A stretch of 64,000 nt of DNA from Bacteroidota bacterium (GTDB taxonomy: Bacteria > Bacteroidota > Ignavibacteria > UBA10030 > UBA8401), in contig JBBAAO010000001.1 of the NCBI GenBank assembly GCA_041658205.1, positions 620,001-684,000 on the forward strand. The letters run 5' to 3'. The position numbers and the translations under genes were made by a program. Below the pieces are notes generated by a model. That model did not search any database and was not told where the DNA came from. It saw nothing but the letters and a program-made list of their open reading frames with translations. This document shows positions 25,011-33,693 of this stretch, in pieces (position 1 is the stretch's first letter; each line of letters starts with the position of its first letter).

Positions 25011-26276
25011 ATGTTAGACTTAAAATTTATTCGCGAACATACTGATGTTGTTAAAGACGGTATCAAATTAAAAAAAACAGACGACAACATCGATGCGATT
25101 CTTGCGTTGGACAATCAACGACGGACTCTTATCGGTGAAGGTGAAGGATTAAAAGCGAAACGAAATGAAGTTTCCGCAAAAGTCGGCCAGATGAAAAAAT
25201 CTGGCGAAGATGCTAGTGCTGTAATTGAAGAGATGAATTCAGTCAAGACTCGCATTCAACAAATTGATGACGAATTGAAAACAGTTGAAGAGAAGCTGGA
25301 AGATTTACTTCTTACGGTTCCTAATGTTCCTCATCCTTCAGTCCCGATTGGATCAACTCCCGATGACAATAAATCTATCTTCGAATGGGGAGAAAAACCC
25401 AAAGTTGATTTTGAATTAAAGCCGCATTGGGATCTTACCAACAAACTTGGAATTATCGATTTTGACCGCGGATCAAAAGTTTCCGGCGCGGGGTTTCCGT
25501 TTTATGTTGGGAAAGCGGCAACGCTTCAACGAGCATTAATCAATTTCTTTTTAGATCAAGCGGCAGAGCACGGATATACCGAACTTCAGGCGCCCATCGT
25601 TGTGAATAAGGATAGTGCTCGCGGTACGGGTCAAATTCCGGATAAAGAGGATATGATGTATGTTGCAACGCGGGACGAATTGTATATGATTCCGACTGCG
25701 GAAGTACCGGTAACCAATTTTCATCGCAAGGAAACTTTTGAGGAGAAAGATCTGCCGATCAAATATGCTGGTTATACACCATGTTTCCGCCGCGAAGCGG
25801 GATCGTATGGGAAGGATGTTCGCGGATTGAATCGGCTCCACCAATTTGATAAAGTGGAGTTAGTGAAATTCGTTCATCCAAATACGTCGTACGACGAACT
25901 TGAATCATTGCGCACCGATGCGGAACGTTTATTACAACTTCTCGGTTTACCATATCGTGTTCTGTTAATGTGCACAGGAGATATGGGCTTTACGCAGACG
26001 AAAAAATACGATCTGGAAGTTTGGGCTGCTGGACAACAGAAATGGTTGGAAGTCTCGTCGTGCAGTAATTTTGAAACCTTTCAAGCGCGCAGAATGAACA
26101 TTAAGTTCAAGTCAAAAGAGACCGGTAAGCAGGAATTTGTTCATACGCTGAATGGATCGGGTCTTGCGCTTCCAAGAATTGTGGCCGCGATTATCGAAAA
26201 CAATCAGACACCGGAAGGGAAAATTATTGTTCCGAAAGTGTTACAGCAGTATACAAAATTTTCCGTGATCGGTTAA
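25011..26276 (+). CDS. serS: Serine--tRNA ligase
   Basis: This 421-residue class II aminoacyl-tRNA synthetase charges tRNA-Ser and tRNA-Sec with serine. The N-terminal coiled-coil arm (about 25-105; charged, helix-rich) binds the tRNA long arm. The catalytic domain holds motif 2 (PCFRREAGSYGKDVRGLNRLHQFDKVE region) and motif 3 near the C-terminus (LNGSGLALPRIVAAIIEN). TAEVPVTNFHRKE is the serine-binding segment. It lies 8 nt after the lipoprotein gene and ends the long his-to-serS gene run. Confidence 0.96.
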   Translation: MLDLKFIREHTDVVKDGIKLKKTDDNIDAILALDNQRRTLIGEGEGLKAKRNEVSAKVGQMKKSGEDASAVIEEMNSVKTRIQQIDDELKTVEEKLEDLLLTVPNVPHPSVPIGSTPDDNKSIFEWGEKPKVDFELKPHWDLTNKLGIIDFDRGSKVSGAGFPFYVGKAATLQRALINFFLDQAAEHGYTELQAPIVVNKDSARGTGQIPDKEDMMYVATRDELYMIPTAEVPVTNFHRKETFEEKDLPIKYAGYTPCFRREAGSYGKDVRGLNRLHQFDKVELVKFVHPNTSYDELESLRTDAERLLQLLGLPYRVLLMCTGDMGFTQTKKYDLEVWAAGQQKWLEVSSCSNFETFQARRMNIKFKSKETGKQEFVHTLNGSGLALPRIVAAIIENNQTPEGKIIVPKVLQQYTKFSVIG

Positions 26277-26316
26277 TGGCAAAAAAATAAAAGACAAAAA
26301 TACCTTATTTATCTGG

Positions 26317-26334
26317 AACGGTCGTTTGACCGTT
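26317..26334. repeat. Short hairpin after serS
   Basis: AACGGTC and GACCGTT form a 7-bp stem with a GTTT loop. There is no good T tract, so a termination role is doubtful. Form and size resemble the REP-like hairpins around the nearby RAYT gene. Confidence 0.4.
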
Positions 26335-26350
26335 TCGATATTTTAAACAC

Positions 26351-28111
26351 ATGGGATCCCTTAAACGACTTCTGCCATATTTAGCAAAGTACAAAACCAC
26401 TCTGTATTTAGGATTGGTCACTGTGATTGTGAGTAACCTTTTCACTGTGGCAACTCCGTGGTTCATTGGCGAGGCGATTGACGAATTAAAGCGTGGACTA
26501 GAGAAGGGATCAATTCAACATACAGATCTGCTGTGGTATTCTGGACTCGTTGTGGGATTTGCTCTCATCGCCGGTGTTATGCTGTTCCTTACACGACAAA
26601 CGATTATTGTTGTTTCGCGAAAGATTGAATACGATCTCCGAAACGATTTCCTTTCCCATATTCAAAAACTTCCACTATCATATTTCCAAAATACTCCCAC
26701 CGGCGACTTGATGGCACATGCTACAAATGACATCAGTTCGGTGCGAAATGTTCTTGGCCCGGGGATTATGTATCCTTCAGATACTTTAATGACTCTTTCT
26801 ATGTCTCTGGTGCTGATGTTTGTAAAAGATTGGCAGTTGACATTGCTTGCGTTGATTCCCATGCCATTCGTTTCCTACGCTGTATATTATCTGGGGAAAG
26901 TGATACACGAAAAGTTCAATGAGCGTCAGGAACAGTACTCCATTTTGACGACGAAAGCGCAAGAGAATCTTTCGGGAGCTCGAGTTGTGAAGGCGTATGT
27001 ACGGGAGGAATATGAGGTAGAACAATTCCGTAAAGCAAGCTGGGACTATTTCAAAAAAAATCTCGTTCTGGCAAAAGCGCAATCGATTATGTGGCCGTTG
27101 ATGTTCATTCTAGTCGGACTGTCGATTATTATTACGATCTATATTGGTGGATTAAAAGTAATCAGCGGTGAAATGACCATTGGAACGCTGACGGCATTTA
27201 TGACGTACCTTTCGCTCCTTATTTGGCCGATGATTGCCTTTGGATGGGTCACGAATATGTGGCAGCAGGGAGCAGCTTCTATGAAACGCCTCGCAAAGAT
27301 CTTTGACACTGTGCCGAATATTCGCAATACGGACTCAACGGATTTTTCGATAGAGTCCATCGAAGGTGAGATTGAATTTAAGGATGTGAACTTTACACAT
27401 GAAACAGCAAAAAATCCGACGCTTCAAAATATCAATTTAATAATCCCGAAAGGATCAACACTGGCGATTGTTGGCTATACCGGTACCGGGAAAAGTTCGT
27501 TGGTAAATCTTATTCCAAGATTATATGATATTACCGACGGTCAGTTATTGATTGATGGCATTGATATTGAAACAATACCTATTGAGGTGTTAAGAAAAAG
27601 CATTGGATACGTTCCGCAGGAGACATTCCTTTTCTCTGATTCGATTGCAGAAAATATTCGATATGGCGATGATGAAGCGCAGCGAGAATTAATTCATGAA
27701 GCAGCCGACGTTTCTCAGATTGCAAAGGATGTCGCCGATTTCCCTCAGCGGTTCGAAACGATGCTGGGTGAACGCGGAATCACCCTTTCCGGAGGACAAA
27801 AACAGCGGACAAGTATTGCCCGTGCAATCTTGCGCCGGCCGAATATTCTGATTCTCGATGACGCTCTTTCGGCGGTTGATACCTATACCGAAGAAACAAT
27901 TCTTGAACGGATGCGCACTGTGATGAAAGGAAGAACAAGCATTATCATCGCTCACAGAATATCTACCGTAAAAGATGCAGATAATATCATTGTCTTGAAC
28001 GGGGGGAAGATTGTTGAACAAGGAAAACACGACGAATTAGTGACGCTGAATGGAATTTATGCTGGATTATATCAGAAGCAATTATTGGAAAAGGAACTTG
28101 AAGGATTGTAA
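26351..28111 (+). CDS. ABC transporter half with degenerate ATP site (heterodimeric exporter, subunit 1)
   Basis: This 586-residue type IV ABC exporter half has a six-helix membrane domain (about 10-320) and a nucleotide-binding domain (about 340-580). Walker A is GYTGTGKSS at 375-383, the signature is canonical LSGGQ, and Walker B reads ILILDDALS, so the catalytic Glu after Walker B is Asp. The partner encoded after the RAYT gene has the complementary pattern (normal Glu but LSVGQ). Together they fit BmrCD/TM287-288-type heterodimers with one active and one degenerate site. The substrate is unknown; drug or lipid export is typical. Confidence 0.9.
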   Translation: MGSLKRLLPYLAKYKTTLYLGLVTVIVSNLFTVATPWFIGEAIDELKRGLEKGSIQHTDLLWYSGLVVGFALIAGVMLFLTRQTIIVVSRKIEYDLRNDFLSHIQKLPLSYFQNTPTGDLMAHATNDISSVRNVLGPGIMYPSDTLMTLSMSLVLMFVKDWQLTLLALIPMPFVSYAVYYLGKVIHEKFNERQEQYSILTTKAQENLSGARVVKAYVREEYEVEQFRKASWDYFKKNLVLAKAQSIMWPLMFILVGLSIIITIYIGGLKVISGEMTIGTLTAFMTYLSLLIWPMIAFGWVTNMWQQGAASMKRLAKIFDTVPNIRNTDSTDFSIESIEGEIEFKDVNFTHETAKNPTLQNINLIIPKGSTLAIVGYTGTGKSSLVNLIPRLYDITDGQLLIDGIDIETIPIEVLRKSIGYVPQETFLFSDSIAENIRYGDDEAQRELIHEAADVSQIAKDVADFPQRFETMLGERGITLSGGQKQRTSIARAILRRPNILILDDALSAVDTYTEETILERMRTVMKGRTSIIIAHRISTVKDADNIIVLNGGKIVEQGKHDELVTLNGIYAGLYQKQLLEKELEGL

Positions 28112-28123
28112 TATTTCTGGAAA

Positions 28124-28141
28124 GTCGGCGTTTACGCCGAC
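28124..28141. repeat. REP-like hairpin upstream of the RAYT gene
   Basis: GTCGGCG-TTTA-CGCCGAC is a perfect 7-bp stem with a 4-nt loop, starting with the GTCG tetranucleotide typical of REP elements. It is 15 nt before the RAYT start. Confidence 0.55.
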
Positions 28142-28155
28142 GAATCGTATAAACA

Positions 28156-28683
28156 ATGCGTCCGAAACATTTTTCAATTCCAAACGGATTATTCTTTCTA
28201 TCTGTGCATTGTGCACGAGGTATCAAACCGTTTACAAATGAGCGAGCCTGCACAACGTATTTGAATGTGCTGAAGAAAAAAGTTGTCGATTTAGAGATAA
28301 AGCTATTTGGGTATGTTGTTATGCCGGATCATGTTCATCTACTATTACAACAGCCGGAACAAATGACACTGGAAAAATTGATGAACCATATCAACGGTGC
28401 ATCTGCAAGAGAAATTAATAAGCAGCAAAATACTGTTGGAGAAAAATTATGGCAGGGTGGGTTTCACGATGTCTTTCTACGCGAAGCAATCGATTTTGCA
28501 ATTAAAGTGAATTACATCCATAACAATCCGGTAAAAGCGGGGCTTGTTGTACATCCTGAAAACTATAGCTTTTCATCAGCAAAGACGTATGTATCCAAAA
28601 TTGGTTCATCTCTCCTTGTCGTAAAAGATTTTGACAAGTATTCTTTAGAAAATATTGTAAAACAGATAAATGGGATTTTATAG
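28156..28683 (+). CDS. REP-associated tyrosine transposase (RAYT, Y1/IS200-like)
   Basis: This 175-residue HUH single-strand endonuclease has the metal-binding HVH at 59-61 in VVMPDHVHLLL, the catalytic Tyr at about 120 in VNYIHNNPVKAGLV and the family motif KLWQGGFHD at about 98-106. RAYTs are usually single-copy domesticated transposases that move or maintain REP hairpins. Here hairpins of the right kind lie on both sides. The gene sits between the two halves of a heterodimeric ABC exporter, interrupting what is normally an adjacent pair. Confidence 0.88.
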   Translation: MRPKHFSIPNGLFFLSVHCARGIKPFTNERACTTYLNVLKKKVVDLEIKLFGYVVMPDHVHLLLQQPEQMTLEKLMNHINGASAREINKQQNTVGEKLWQGGFHDVFLREAIDFAIKVNYIHNNPVKAGLVVHPENYSFSSAKTYVSKIGSSLLVVKDFDKYSLENIVKQINGIL

Positions 28684-28700
28684 TCGCCCTGAAGGGCGAC
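28683..28700. repeat. REP-like hairpin downstream of the RAYT gene
   Basis: GTCGCCC-TGAA-GGGCGAC is a perfect 7-bp stem with a 4-nt loop. It begins on the last base of the RAYT stop codon. The same GTCG...CGAC ends appear in the upstream hairpin, though the stem sequence differs. Confidence 0.55.
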
Positions 28701-28726
28701 GTGCCATAATACTTTTGACTTGATTT

Positions 28727-30496
28727 ATGCAAGATGACGAAATATTAGGGAAAGCATACGACGCTCAATTGATGAAGCGACTGGTCATCTATCTGCGCCC
28801 TTATAAGTGGCAGGTGGCGTTGGCAATATTTTTATCTTTTGCCGTATCGGGACTCGAAGCAGTTCGTCCGTATTTTACCAAGATTGCCGTAGACGTTAAC
28901 ATTGCAAATAAGGACAGTGCCGGATTGTTAACAACCACGATCCTTTTTTTACTGTTGCTGATTATTCGCGGTGTCGTTCAATATTATAATGCCTACATCA
29001 CCCAAAAGATCGGACAGGAGACAATCTTTGATCTTCGTATGGAACTGTTCCGGCATTTGCAACGACTGTCATTAAAATTTTACGATAAAAATCCTATCGG
29101 TCGATTGATCACGCGTGTGACGAACGATGTTGAAGTGCTGAACGAAATGTTTTCATCTGGAATTGTGATGGTCTTCAGTGATGTCTTCATGATTATCGGT
29201 ATCGTTTGGTTCATGTTCTCTATGAATGCGGAACTTGCTCTGCTTTCGCTAAGCGTGCTGCCATTTTTGATCTATGGGACATTCCTGTTCCGGAAAAAAG
29301 CGCGCGAAGCATATCGTGAAGTCCGCTTGTACATTGCCAGAATCAATACGTTTATGCAGGAACATATTACCGGTATGCTGGTCGATCAGATCTTCAATCG
29401 GGAAAAAAAGGCGTTCAGCGAATTTGAACAACACAATGCGGGACATCGCGAAGCAAACATTAAATCGATCTTCTATTACGCAATTTTTTATCCGGGAGTG
29501 GATCTCATTGGAGCTATTTCTGTTGGGTTGATCATTTGGTATGCGGGTGGAAACGCACTTCAAGGGACAGTCACCATTGGTACGGTGATGGCGTTTCTCC
29601 AATTCAACGAAATGTTCTGGCGTCCCATTCGGGACCTTTCGGAAAAATATAACATCATGCAGACAGCGATGGCTTCGTCCGAACGGATCTTTAAACTGTT
29701 GGATGATACGTCATTCATTGCAGAAGCAGAACAACCGAAGCAATTTGAAAATATTGCGGGAAAGATCGAATTTAGGAATGTCTGGTTTGCGTATAATGAT
29801 GAAAATTGGGTTCTCAAGGATATCTCATTCACAATCAATCCTGGTGAAACCGTTGCATTTGTCGGTCATACGGGTGCAGGGAAGACAACAATTATCAATT
29901 TGTTATCACGGTTTTACGAGGTTCAAAAAGGGGAGATCCTTATTGACGGGATAAATATCCGTGAGGTTGCACTTTCTGATTTGCGGAAACATATTGCCGT
30001 TGTGTTGCAGGACGTTTTCCTTTTTTCCGGAGATATCAAAGGGAATGTCAATCTGGGAAATGAAGAGATATCACTGGAACAGATACAAGAGGCTTGCCGA
30101 ATTGTGGGTGTTGATCGATTTATTGATTCATTGCCAAAGAGATATGATGAGGAAGTGAAGGAACGCGGATCCACGCTTTCTGTCGGACAAAAACAACTTC
30201 TTTCGTTTGCCCGAGCTCTGGCCTTCAATCCGAAGATCCTTGTGCTTGATGAAGCAACATCCAGTGTAGATACGGAGACGGAAATCCTTATCCAATCTGC
30301 TATTCAAAAACTGCTTGCTCATCGGTCAGCAATTGTTATCGCACACCGCTTATCGACCATACAAAATGCGGATGCAATCGTTGTCATGCATAAAGGTGAG
30401 ATCCGCGAAATGGGAACGCATCAGGAATTGTTGCTGCACAAAGGGATTTATCACAAATTGTATTTGCTGCAGTATAAAGAACAAGAAGCTGCATAA
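28727..30496 (+). CDS. ABC transporter half with canonical catalytic Glu (heterodimeric exporter, subunit 2)
   Basis: This 589-residue ABC exporter half has a membrane domain (about 20-320) and an ATPase domain (about 345-585). Walker A is GHTGAGKTT at 380-388 and Walker B is ILVLDEATSS with the catalytic Glu present, but the signature is LSVGQ rather than LSGGQ. In the heterodimer its Walker sites pair with the normal LSGGQ of the other half to form the active site. The other composite site (Asp plus LSVGQ) should be inactive. It follows the RAYT gene by 43 nt. Confidence 0.9.
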   Translation: MQDDEILGKAYDAQLMKRLVIYLRPYKWQVALAIFLSFAVSGLEAVRPYFTKIAVDVNIANKDSAGLLTTTILFLLLLIIRGVVQYYNAYITQKIGQETIFDLRMELFRHLQRLSLKFYDKNPIGRLITRVTNDVEVLNEMFSSGIVMVFSDVFMIIGIVWFMFSMNAELALLSLSVLPFLIYGTFLFRKKAREAYREVRLYIARINTFMQEHITGMLVDQIFNREKKAFSEFEQHNAGHREANIKSIFYYAIFYPGVDLIGAISVGLIIWYAGGNALQGTVTIGTVMAFLQFNEMFWRPIRDLSEKYNIMQTAMASSERIFKLLDDTSFIAEAEQPKQFENIAGKIEFRNVWFAYNDENWVLKDISFTINPGETVAFVGHTGAGKTTIINLLSRFYEVQKGEILIDGINIREVALSDLRKHIAVVLQDVFLFSGDIKGNVNLGNEEISLEQIQEACRIVGVDRFIDSLPKRYDEEVKERGSTLSVGQKQLLSFARALAFNPKILVLDEATSSVDTETEILIQSAIQKLLAHRSAIVIAHRLSTIQNADAIVVMHKGEIREMGTHQELLLHKGIYHKLYLLQYKEQEAA

Positions 30497-30582
30497 ATTT
30501 TCTCTCCTTGCTCCTTCACCTCATTTTTCCTACTTTTTGTGAAATAGTATTTTAATTCACAAAGTTTCGGAGTTTAAAATTC

Positions 30583-31587
30583 ATGCCGCAAAGTAAAATC
30601 GTTACGTTAGAACGTCATATTATTGACATAGAACGCCAGCATCCCGGTGCGACAGGACATTTTTCAAATGTTCTACGGGATTTGACTCTTGCTATTAAAA
30701 TCATTTGGCGTGAAGTGAGCAAAGCGGGATTGGTAAACATTTTGGGAGTTGCCGGAACACAAAATGTTTCTGGTGACACAGTAAAAAAGTTAGATGTGTT
30801 TGCTGATGAAACAATTTTTAGAGCAATGGATCATGGAGGCCATCTCTGCGTGATGGCTTCGGAAGAACATGAGTCAATCATCGGCATTCCCGATCAATAT
30901 CCAAAAGGGAAATATGTGCTGCTGTATGATCCGCTTGACGGTTCGGGAAATATCGATGCCAATGTTAGCATCGGAACAATCTTTTCCATTTATCGCAGAG
31001 TATCGAACCATGGAAATGGAACAATAGAAGACGTCTTGCAGCCAGGATATAAGCAAATTGCGGCAGGATACGTTGTGTTTGGTTCAAGTACAATGTTGGT
31101 TTATTCAACAGGAGACGGCGTTCATGGATTTACGCTTGATCCGAGTATAGGAGAATTTCTTCTTTCGCATGAGGATATCAAGATCCCCAAACGGGGGAAG
31201 ATCTACAGCGTCAATGAGGGGAACTACAAATGGTGGGACAATGGTGTAAAGAAGTACATTAAATATCTGCAGGATGAAGATAAAGCGACATCACGTCCGT
31301 ATTCAAGCAGGTATATCGGTTCCCTTGTTGCGGATTTCCATCGCAATCTTTTATATGGAGGAATCTATTTATACCCGGGTGACTCTCGAAATAAAAATGG
31401 AAAACTGCGTTTAATGTACGAAAATAATCCCCTTGCGTATCTTTGCGAACAGGCAGGTGGGAGGGCAATCGACGGCGAAAAGCGTATTCTTGATGTTGTT
31501 CCGACGGAACTTCACCAACGTACACCTCTATTTATCGGCAGTGAAGAAGATGTGACGCTATGTGAAAAATTTTTACGTGAAGGTTGA
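30583..31587 (+). CDS. fbp: Fructose-1,6-bisphosphatase class I
   Basis: This 334-residue metal-dependent phosphatase performs the committed gluconeogenic step, fructose-1,6-bisphosphate to fructose-6-phosphate. The active-site signature is LYDPLDGSGNIDANVSIGTIF (about 109-129), with the metal Glu in ASEEHE just before it. Sugar-phosphate contacts include SRYIGSLVADFHRNLLYGGIYLYP. Length is normal. It lies 86 nt after the exporter gene and is followed by a bidirectional terminator, so it may have its own promoter. Confidence 0.95.
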   Translation: MPQSKIVTLERHIIDIERQHPGATGHFSNVLRDLTLAIKIIWREVSKAGLVNILGVAGTQNVSGDTVKKLDVFADETIFRAMDHGGHLCVMASEEHESIIGIPDQYPKGKYVLLYDPLDGSGNIDANVSIGTIFSIYRRVSNHGNGTIEDVLQPGYKQIAAGYVVFGSSTMLVYSTGDGVHGFTLDPSIGEFLLSHEDIKIPKRGKIYSVNEGNYKWWDNGVKKYIKYLQDEDKATSRPYSSRYIGSLVADFHRNLLYGGIYLYPGDSRNKNGKLRLMYENNPLAYLCEQAGGRAIDGEKRILDVVPTELHQRTPLFIGSEEDVTLCEKFLREG

Positions 31588-31598
31588 ACGTTGGAAAG

Positions 31599-31637
31599 AA
31601 AAAAAAAATCCCTCGCAATGCGAGGGATATTTTTTTG
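31599..31637. terminator. Bidirectional terminator between fbp and the YbgF-like gene
   Basis: ATCCCTCGC and GCGAGGGAT form a 9-bp stem with a 3-nt loop. A run of A lies on the left and a run of T on the right, so it works for both converging genes. Confidence 0.85.
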
Positions 31638-31658
31638 CCAGGTCGAATTTGTATTTGT

Positions 31659-32474
31659 CTATTTCAATTTGGCTCGTGCACGTTTTACATATTCGCTTGT
31701 GGGGTACATATCGACTAATTTCTGGAATTCTGATTGAGCTTTCGCTTTATCGCCGAGTCGTTCATAACTTTGAGCGATCATTAACTGAGCATCATCTTTC
31801 TTTTCTGAGAATCGATATCCTTGTACGTGCATAAAATGCTGAATTGCTTGTGAGTATTCTCTCAACTGGTAACTGCATTCGCCAAGCCAATAATGGCAAT
31901 TATCTGCAAAATCATCTTTAATTCCGCTATTCAATAAAGTCTGCATTTCGTTCATTGCATCGCGGTAATTCCTACTGCGCGCCTGATTAACAGCACCTTC
32001 ATATGCTCTGATCTCTTCGGAAGATGACGAACCTGGTGCGGAAGACCGTCGTTCAATTTTTACTGATTCAGATTTTTTTGGAGCAGAGGCGAGAGCAGCG
32101 TTTGCAGCTTCTAAATCCGAGATTTTACTCGCAAGATCTTTGTTTGATTGTTGCAAAGAGGAGTTTTCATCTTTCAACTGAACGTTTTCAGATTTAATGG
32201 CATCCAGATCGGTTTGCAATTGTTCTTTTGTTGGGCCTTCTTGTTGCACAGGTTGCTCTTGAGCAGGTTGTTGTGCGGGTTCTTCAACTGGTGCCTGTTC
32301 TTCAGTCGGAGTTTCTTCTGTGGGTGTTTCTTCCTGCGGTGTTTCTTCTGTAACTCCAGTATCAGTTACCAATTCGTCTTCCAACACCGCCTCTTCCGAG
32401 CCGCCGCAACCGATGAGACCGATTGATAAAAGAGAAGCGATAAGAAAAAATCGTAACAAAGATGAACGAAACAT
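31659..32474 (-). CDS. YbgF-like lipoprotein with coiled coil and TPR domain
   Basis: This 271-residue envelope protein starts with a lipoprotein signal peptide (lipidated Cys about 23 in LIGCGG). Then follow a Glu/Thr/Pro/Gln-rich linker with EETPTEE repeats (about 27-82), a coiled coil (about 83-130) and a YbgF-like TPR region (about 155-271; YWLGECSYQLREYSQAIQHF, AQLMIAQSYERLGDKAKA). The E. coli homologue CpoB/YbgF coordinates Tol-Pal and peptidoglycan synthesis. No tol or pal genes adjoin it, so its partner is unknown. Confidence 0.82.
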   Translation of the reverse strand: MFRSSLLRFFLIASLLSIGLIGCGGSEEAVLEDELVTDTGVTEETPQEETPTEETPTEEQAPVEEPAQQPAQEQPVQQEGPTKEQLQTDLDAIKSENVQLKDENSSLQQSNKDLASKISDLEAANAALASAPKKSESVKIERRSSAPGSSSSEEIRAYEGAVNQARSRNYRDAMNEMQTLLNSGIKDDFADNCHYWLGECSYQLREYSQAIQHFMHVQGYRFSEKKDDAQLMIAQSYERLGDKAKAQSEFQKLVDMYPTSEYVKRARAKLK

Positions 32475-32633
32475 GAATTCCTCCGGAATATGTTCAAAAT
32501 AGAGTTAAACCCTATTGAATGTATCAATAGCTCGCTGAAAAGTCAAGCCGACTTTTTTATTGGGAGCTATATAGATGACAATACCACGAAATAACGGTTT
32601 TTGGCGCGAGTTAAAATCTCTCATTAAAAAGAT

Positions 32634-32771
32634 TTACTTGGTTTGTAGTTCTTTAGGATCAACGCGGACGATACGGTTGATAGCTTCCTCAAAACTCATA
32701 TCGAGTTTCAAGGGCTTCTCGTATTTAAGGACGTTGTCCTTTTTGGGTTTGGGTGTAAGTTGTCTTTTCAT
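32634..32771 (-). CDS. Small hypothetical protein (45 residues), passenger gene
   Basis: The product is basic at the N-terminus (MKRQLTPKPKKDN) and ends with LDMSFEEAINRIVRVDPKEL, a pattern I recognise from small accessory-region proteins of unknown function. A longer frame exists, but the ATG at 32771 is one base after the stop of the upstream membrane protein gene, so the short form is favoured. The two are probably a functional pair. No function is claimed. Confidence 0.6.
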   Translation of the reverse strand: MKRQLTPKPKKDNVLKYEKPLKLDMSFEEAINRIVRVDPKELQTK

Positions 32772-32772
32772 G

Positions 32773-33477
32773 TTAGTTTGCTCCGTTGAATTCGCCAAAG
32801 ATATAAAATCCTCTACCGGGTTTATAAGAATAACAAAAATCAGCGAAGTGTTTTTCTCCAAAAATGTCAATATACTCACATCGAGAATAAGCAAAAATAT
32901 TCATTTTCCCGTCTTTAATGTCGCTTATTTGAGATGCGTTCAAAATGATGTTAGAATTAATCGTCGCTGGGACTGGGACACCGTTGGGTATGCTGGGAGA
33001 TGATGTGCCTGTATATTTTCCACGCTTCATAGCATCAAATTCAGATTCATAAACCCCGGTACCCCCAATTTTTATCGTCCCCCAATATTTAGTTTCCCTT
33101 GCAGGTGTTTTCCCGGTATTAATAATATCATAAGCAACAACAAGCTCTTGATCGGCAGCAAATTGATTAAGTCTAAATTTATCAATTCCAATATATGCTC
33201 TCAAATCAACATGGGTAGAGTCCCTATAAACGCAGGTTTGAACTACCCCGGTAACAACAATAGAGAAGGTCAAAAACACCAAAAGCCATTGGTCGGGTTT
33301 TTCCTTAATTTTATTCCACAGAGAATTTTTTATTTCATCATTGGGTTTATTAGTATTTGATTTGTTACCGCTGGAATTTTCTACCTTTTGAATTTCAACA
33401 ATATTCACAGGCATAGAATTTTTTGTATTCTTATTGGCTGTCTTTTGGGGCTTTGGATTTCTTTCTTTCTTATCCAT
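32773..33477 (-). CDS. Hypothetical membrane-anchored protein (234 residues), passenger gene
   Basis: This protein has a Lys/Asn-rich cytoplasmic N-terminus (1-60), one membrane helix (about 65-83; WLLVFLTFSIVVTGVV) and an extracytoplasmic beta-rich domain containing VDLRAYIGIDKF, AYDIINTGKTPARE and a final aromatic-rich segment. That domain is common in single-helix proteins of unknown function in accessory DNA. The first 73 nt overlap the 3' end of the transposase remnant in another frame. It ends one base before the 45-residue gene. Confidence 0.65.
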   Translation of the reverse strand: MDKKERNPKPQKTANKNTKNSMPVNIVEIQKVENSSGNKSNTNKPNDEIKNSLWNKIKEKPDQWLLVFLTFSIVVTGVVQTCVYRDSTHVDLRAYIGIDKFRLNQFAADQELVVAYDIINTGKTPARETKYWGTIKIGGTGVYESEFDAMKRGKYTGTSSPSIPNGVPVPATINSNIILNASQISDIKDGKMNIFAYSRCEYIDIFGEKHFADFCYSYKPGRGFYIFGEFNGAN

Positions 33478-33665
33478 AATTCACTTAGTATTTTTTGAAT
33501 AAGGTTTTTATACGTCAATCGTCCATTGCACAAATTTAACATTAAGCCAAATCTTATAGTGTCTTTAACATGCTTAGAATTAAACCTAAATTCAAATTCA
33601 TCAACATATCTATCTAAATGCTTAGAGTTAACTTGATTGTAAGTACCAAAAATACAGCGTTTCAA
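33405..33665 (-). pseudogene. IS1595-type (ISXO2-like) transposase, C-terminal fragment
   Basis: KRCIFGTYNQVNSKHLDRY, DEFEFRFNSKH and a following LTYKNLI correspond to the C-terminal end of IS1595-family DDE transposases. The N-terminal two-thirds, including the catalytic acids, is absent. The fragment begins 9 nt inside the right inverted repeat, as an internal deletion would leave it. The last 24 or so codons of the frame overlap the membrane protein gene and are probably not part of the original transposase. Confidence 0.75.
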
Positions 33666-33693
33666 ATTAAATCTGGTATTGTCACGTGAATAA

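Larger units (their letters stand above)
32576..33684. mobile_element. IS1595-related non-autonomous element with passenger genes
   Basis: Perfect 11-bp inverted repeats, TGACAATACCA (32576-32586) and its complement (33674-33684), bound about 1.1 kb. Inside, on the minus strand, are a C-terminal piece of an IS1595-type transposase directly next to the right repeat, then a 234-residue membrane protein gene and a 45-residue gene. The transposase has lost its catalytic part, so the element cannot move by itself. No target-site duplication was evident. Some IS1595-family elements are known to carry passenger genes. Confidence 0.6.

Noticed and set aside
32575..33003. Plus-strand frame of 142 codons across the transposon
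   Set aside because: It runs antisense through the better-supported 45- and 234-residue genes and the inverted repeat; no recognisable domain.
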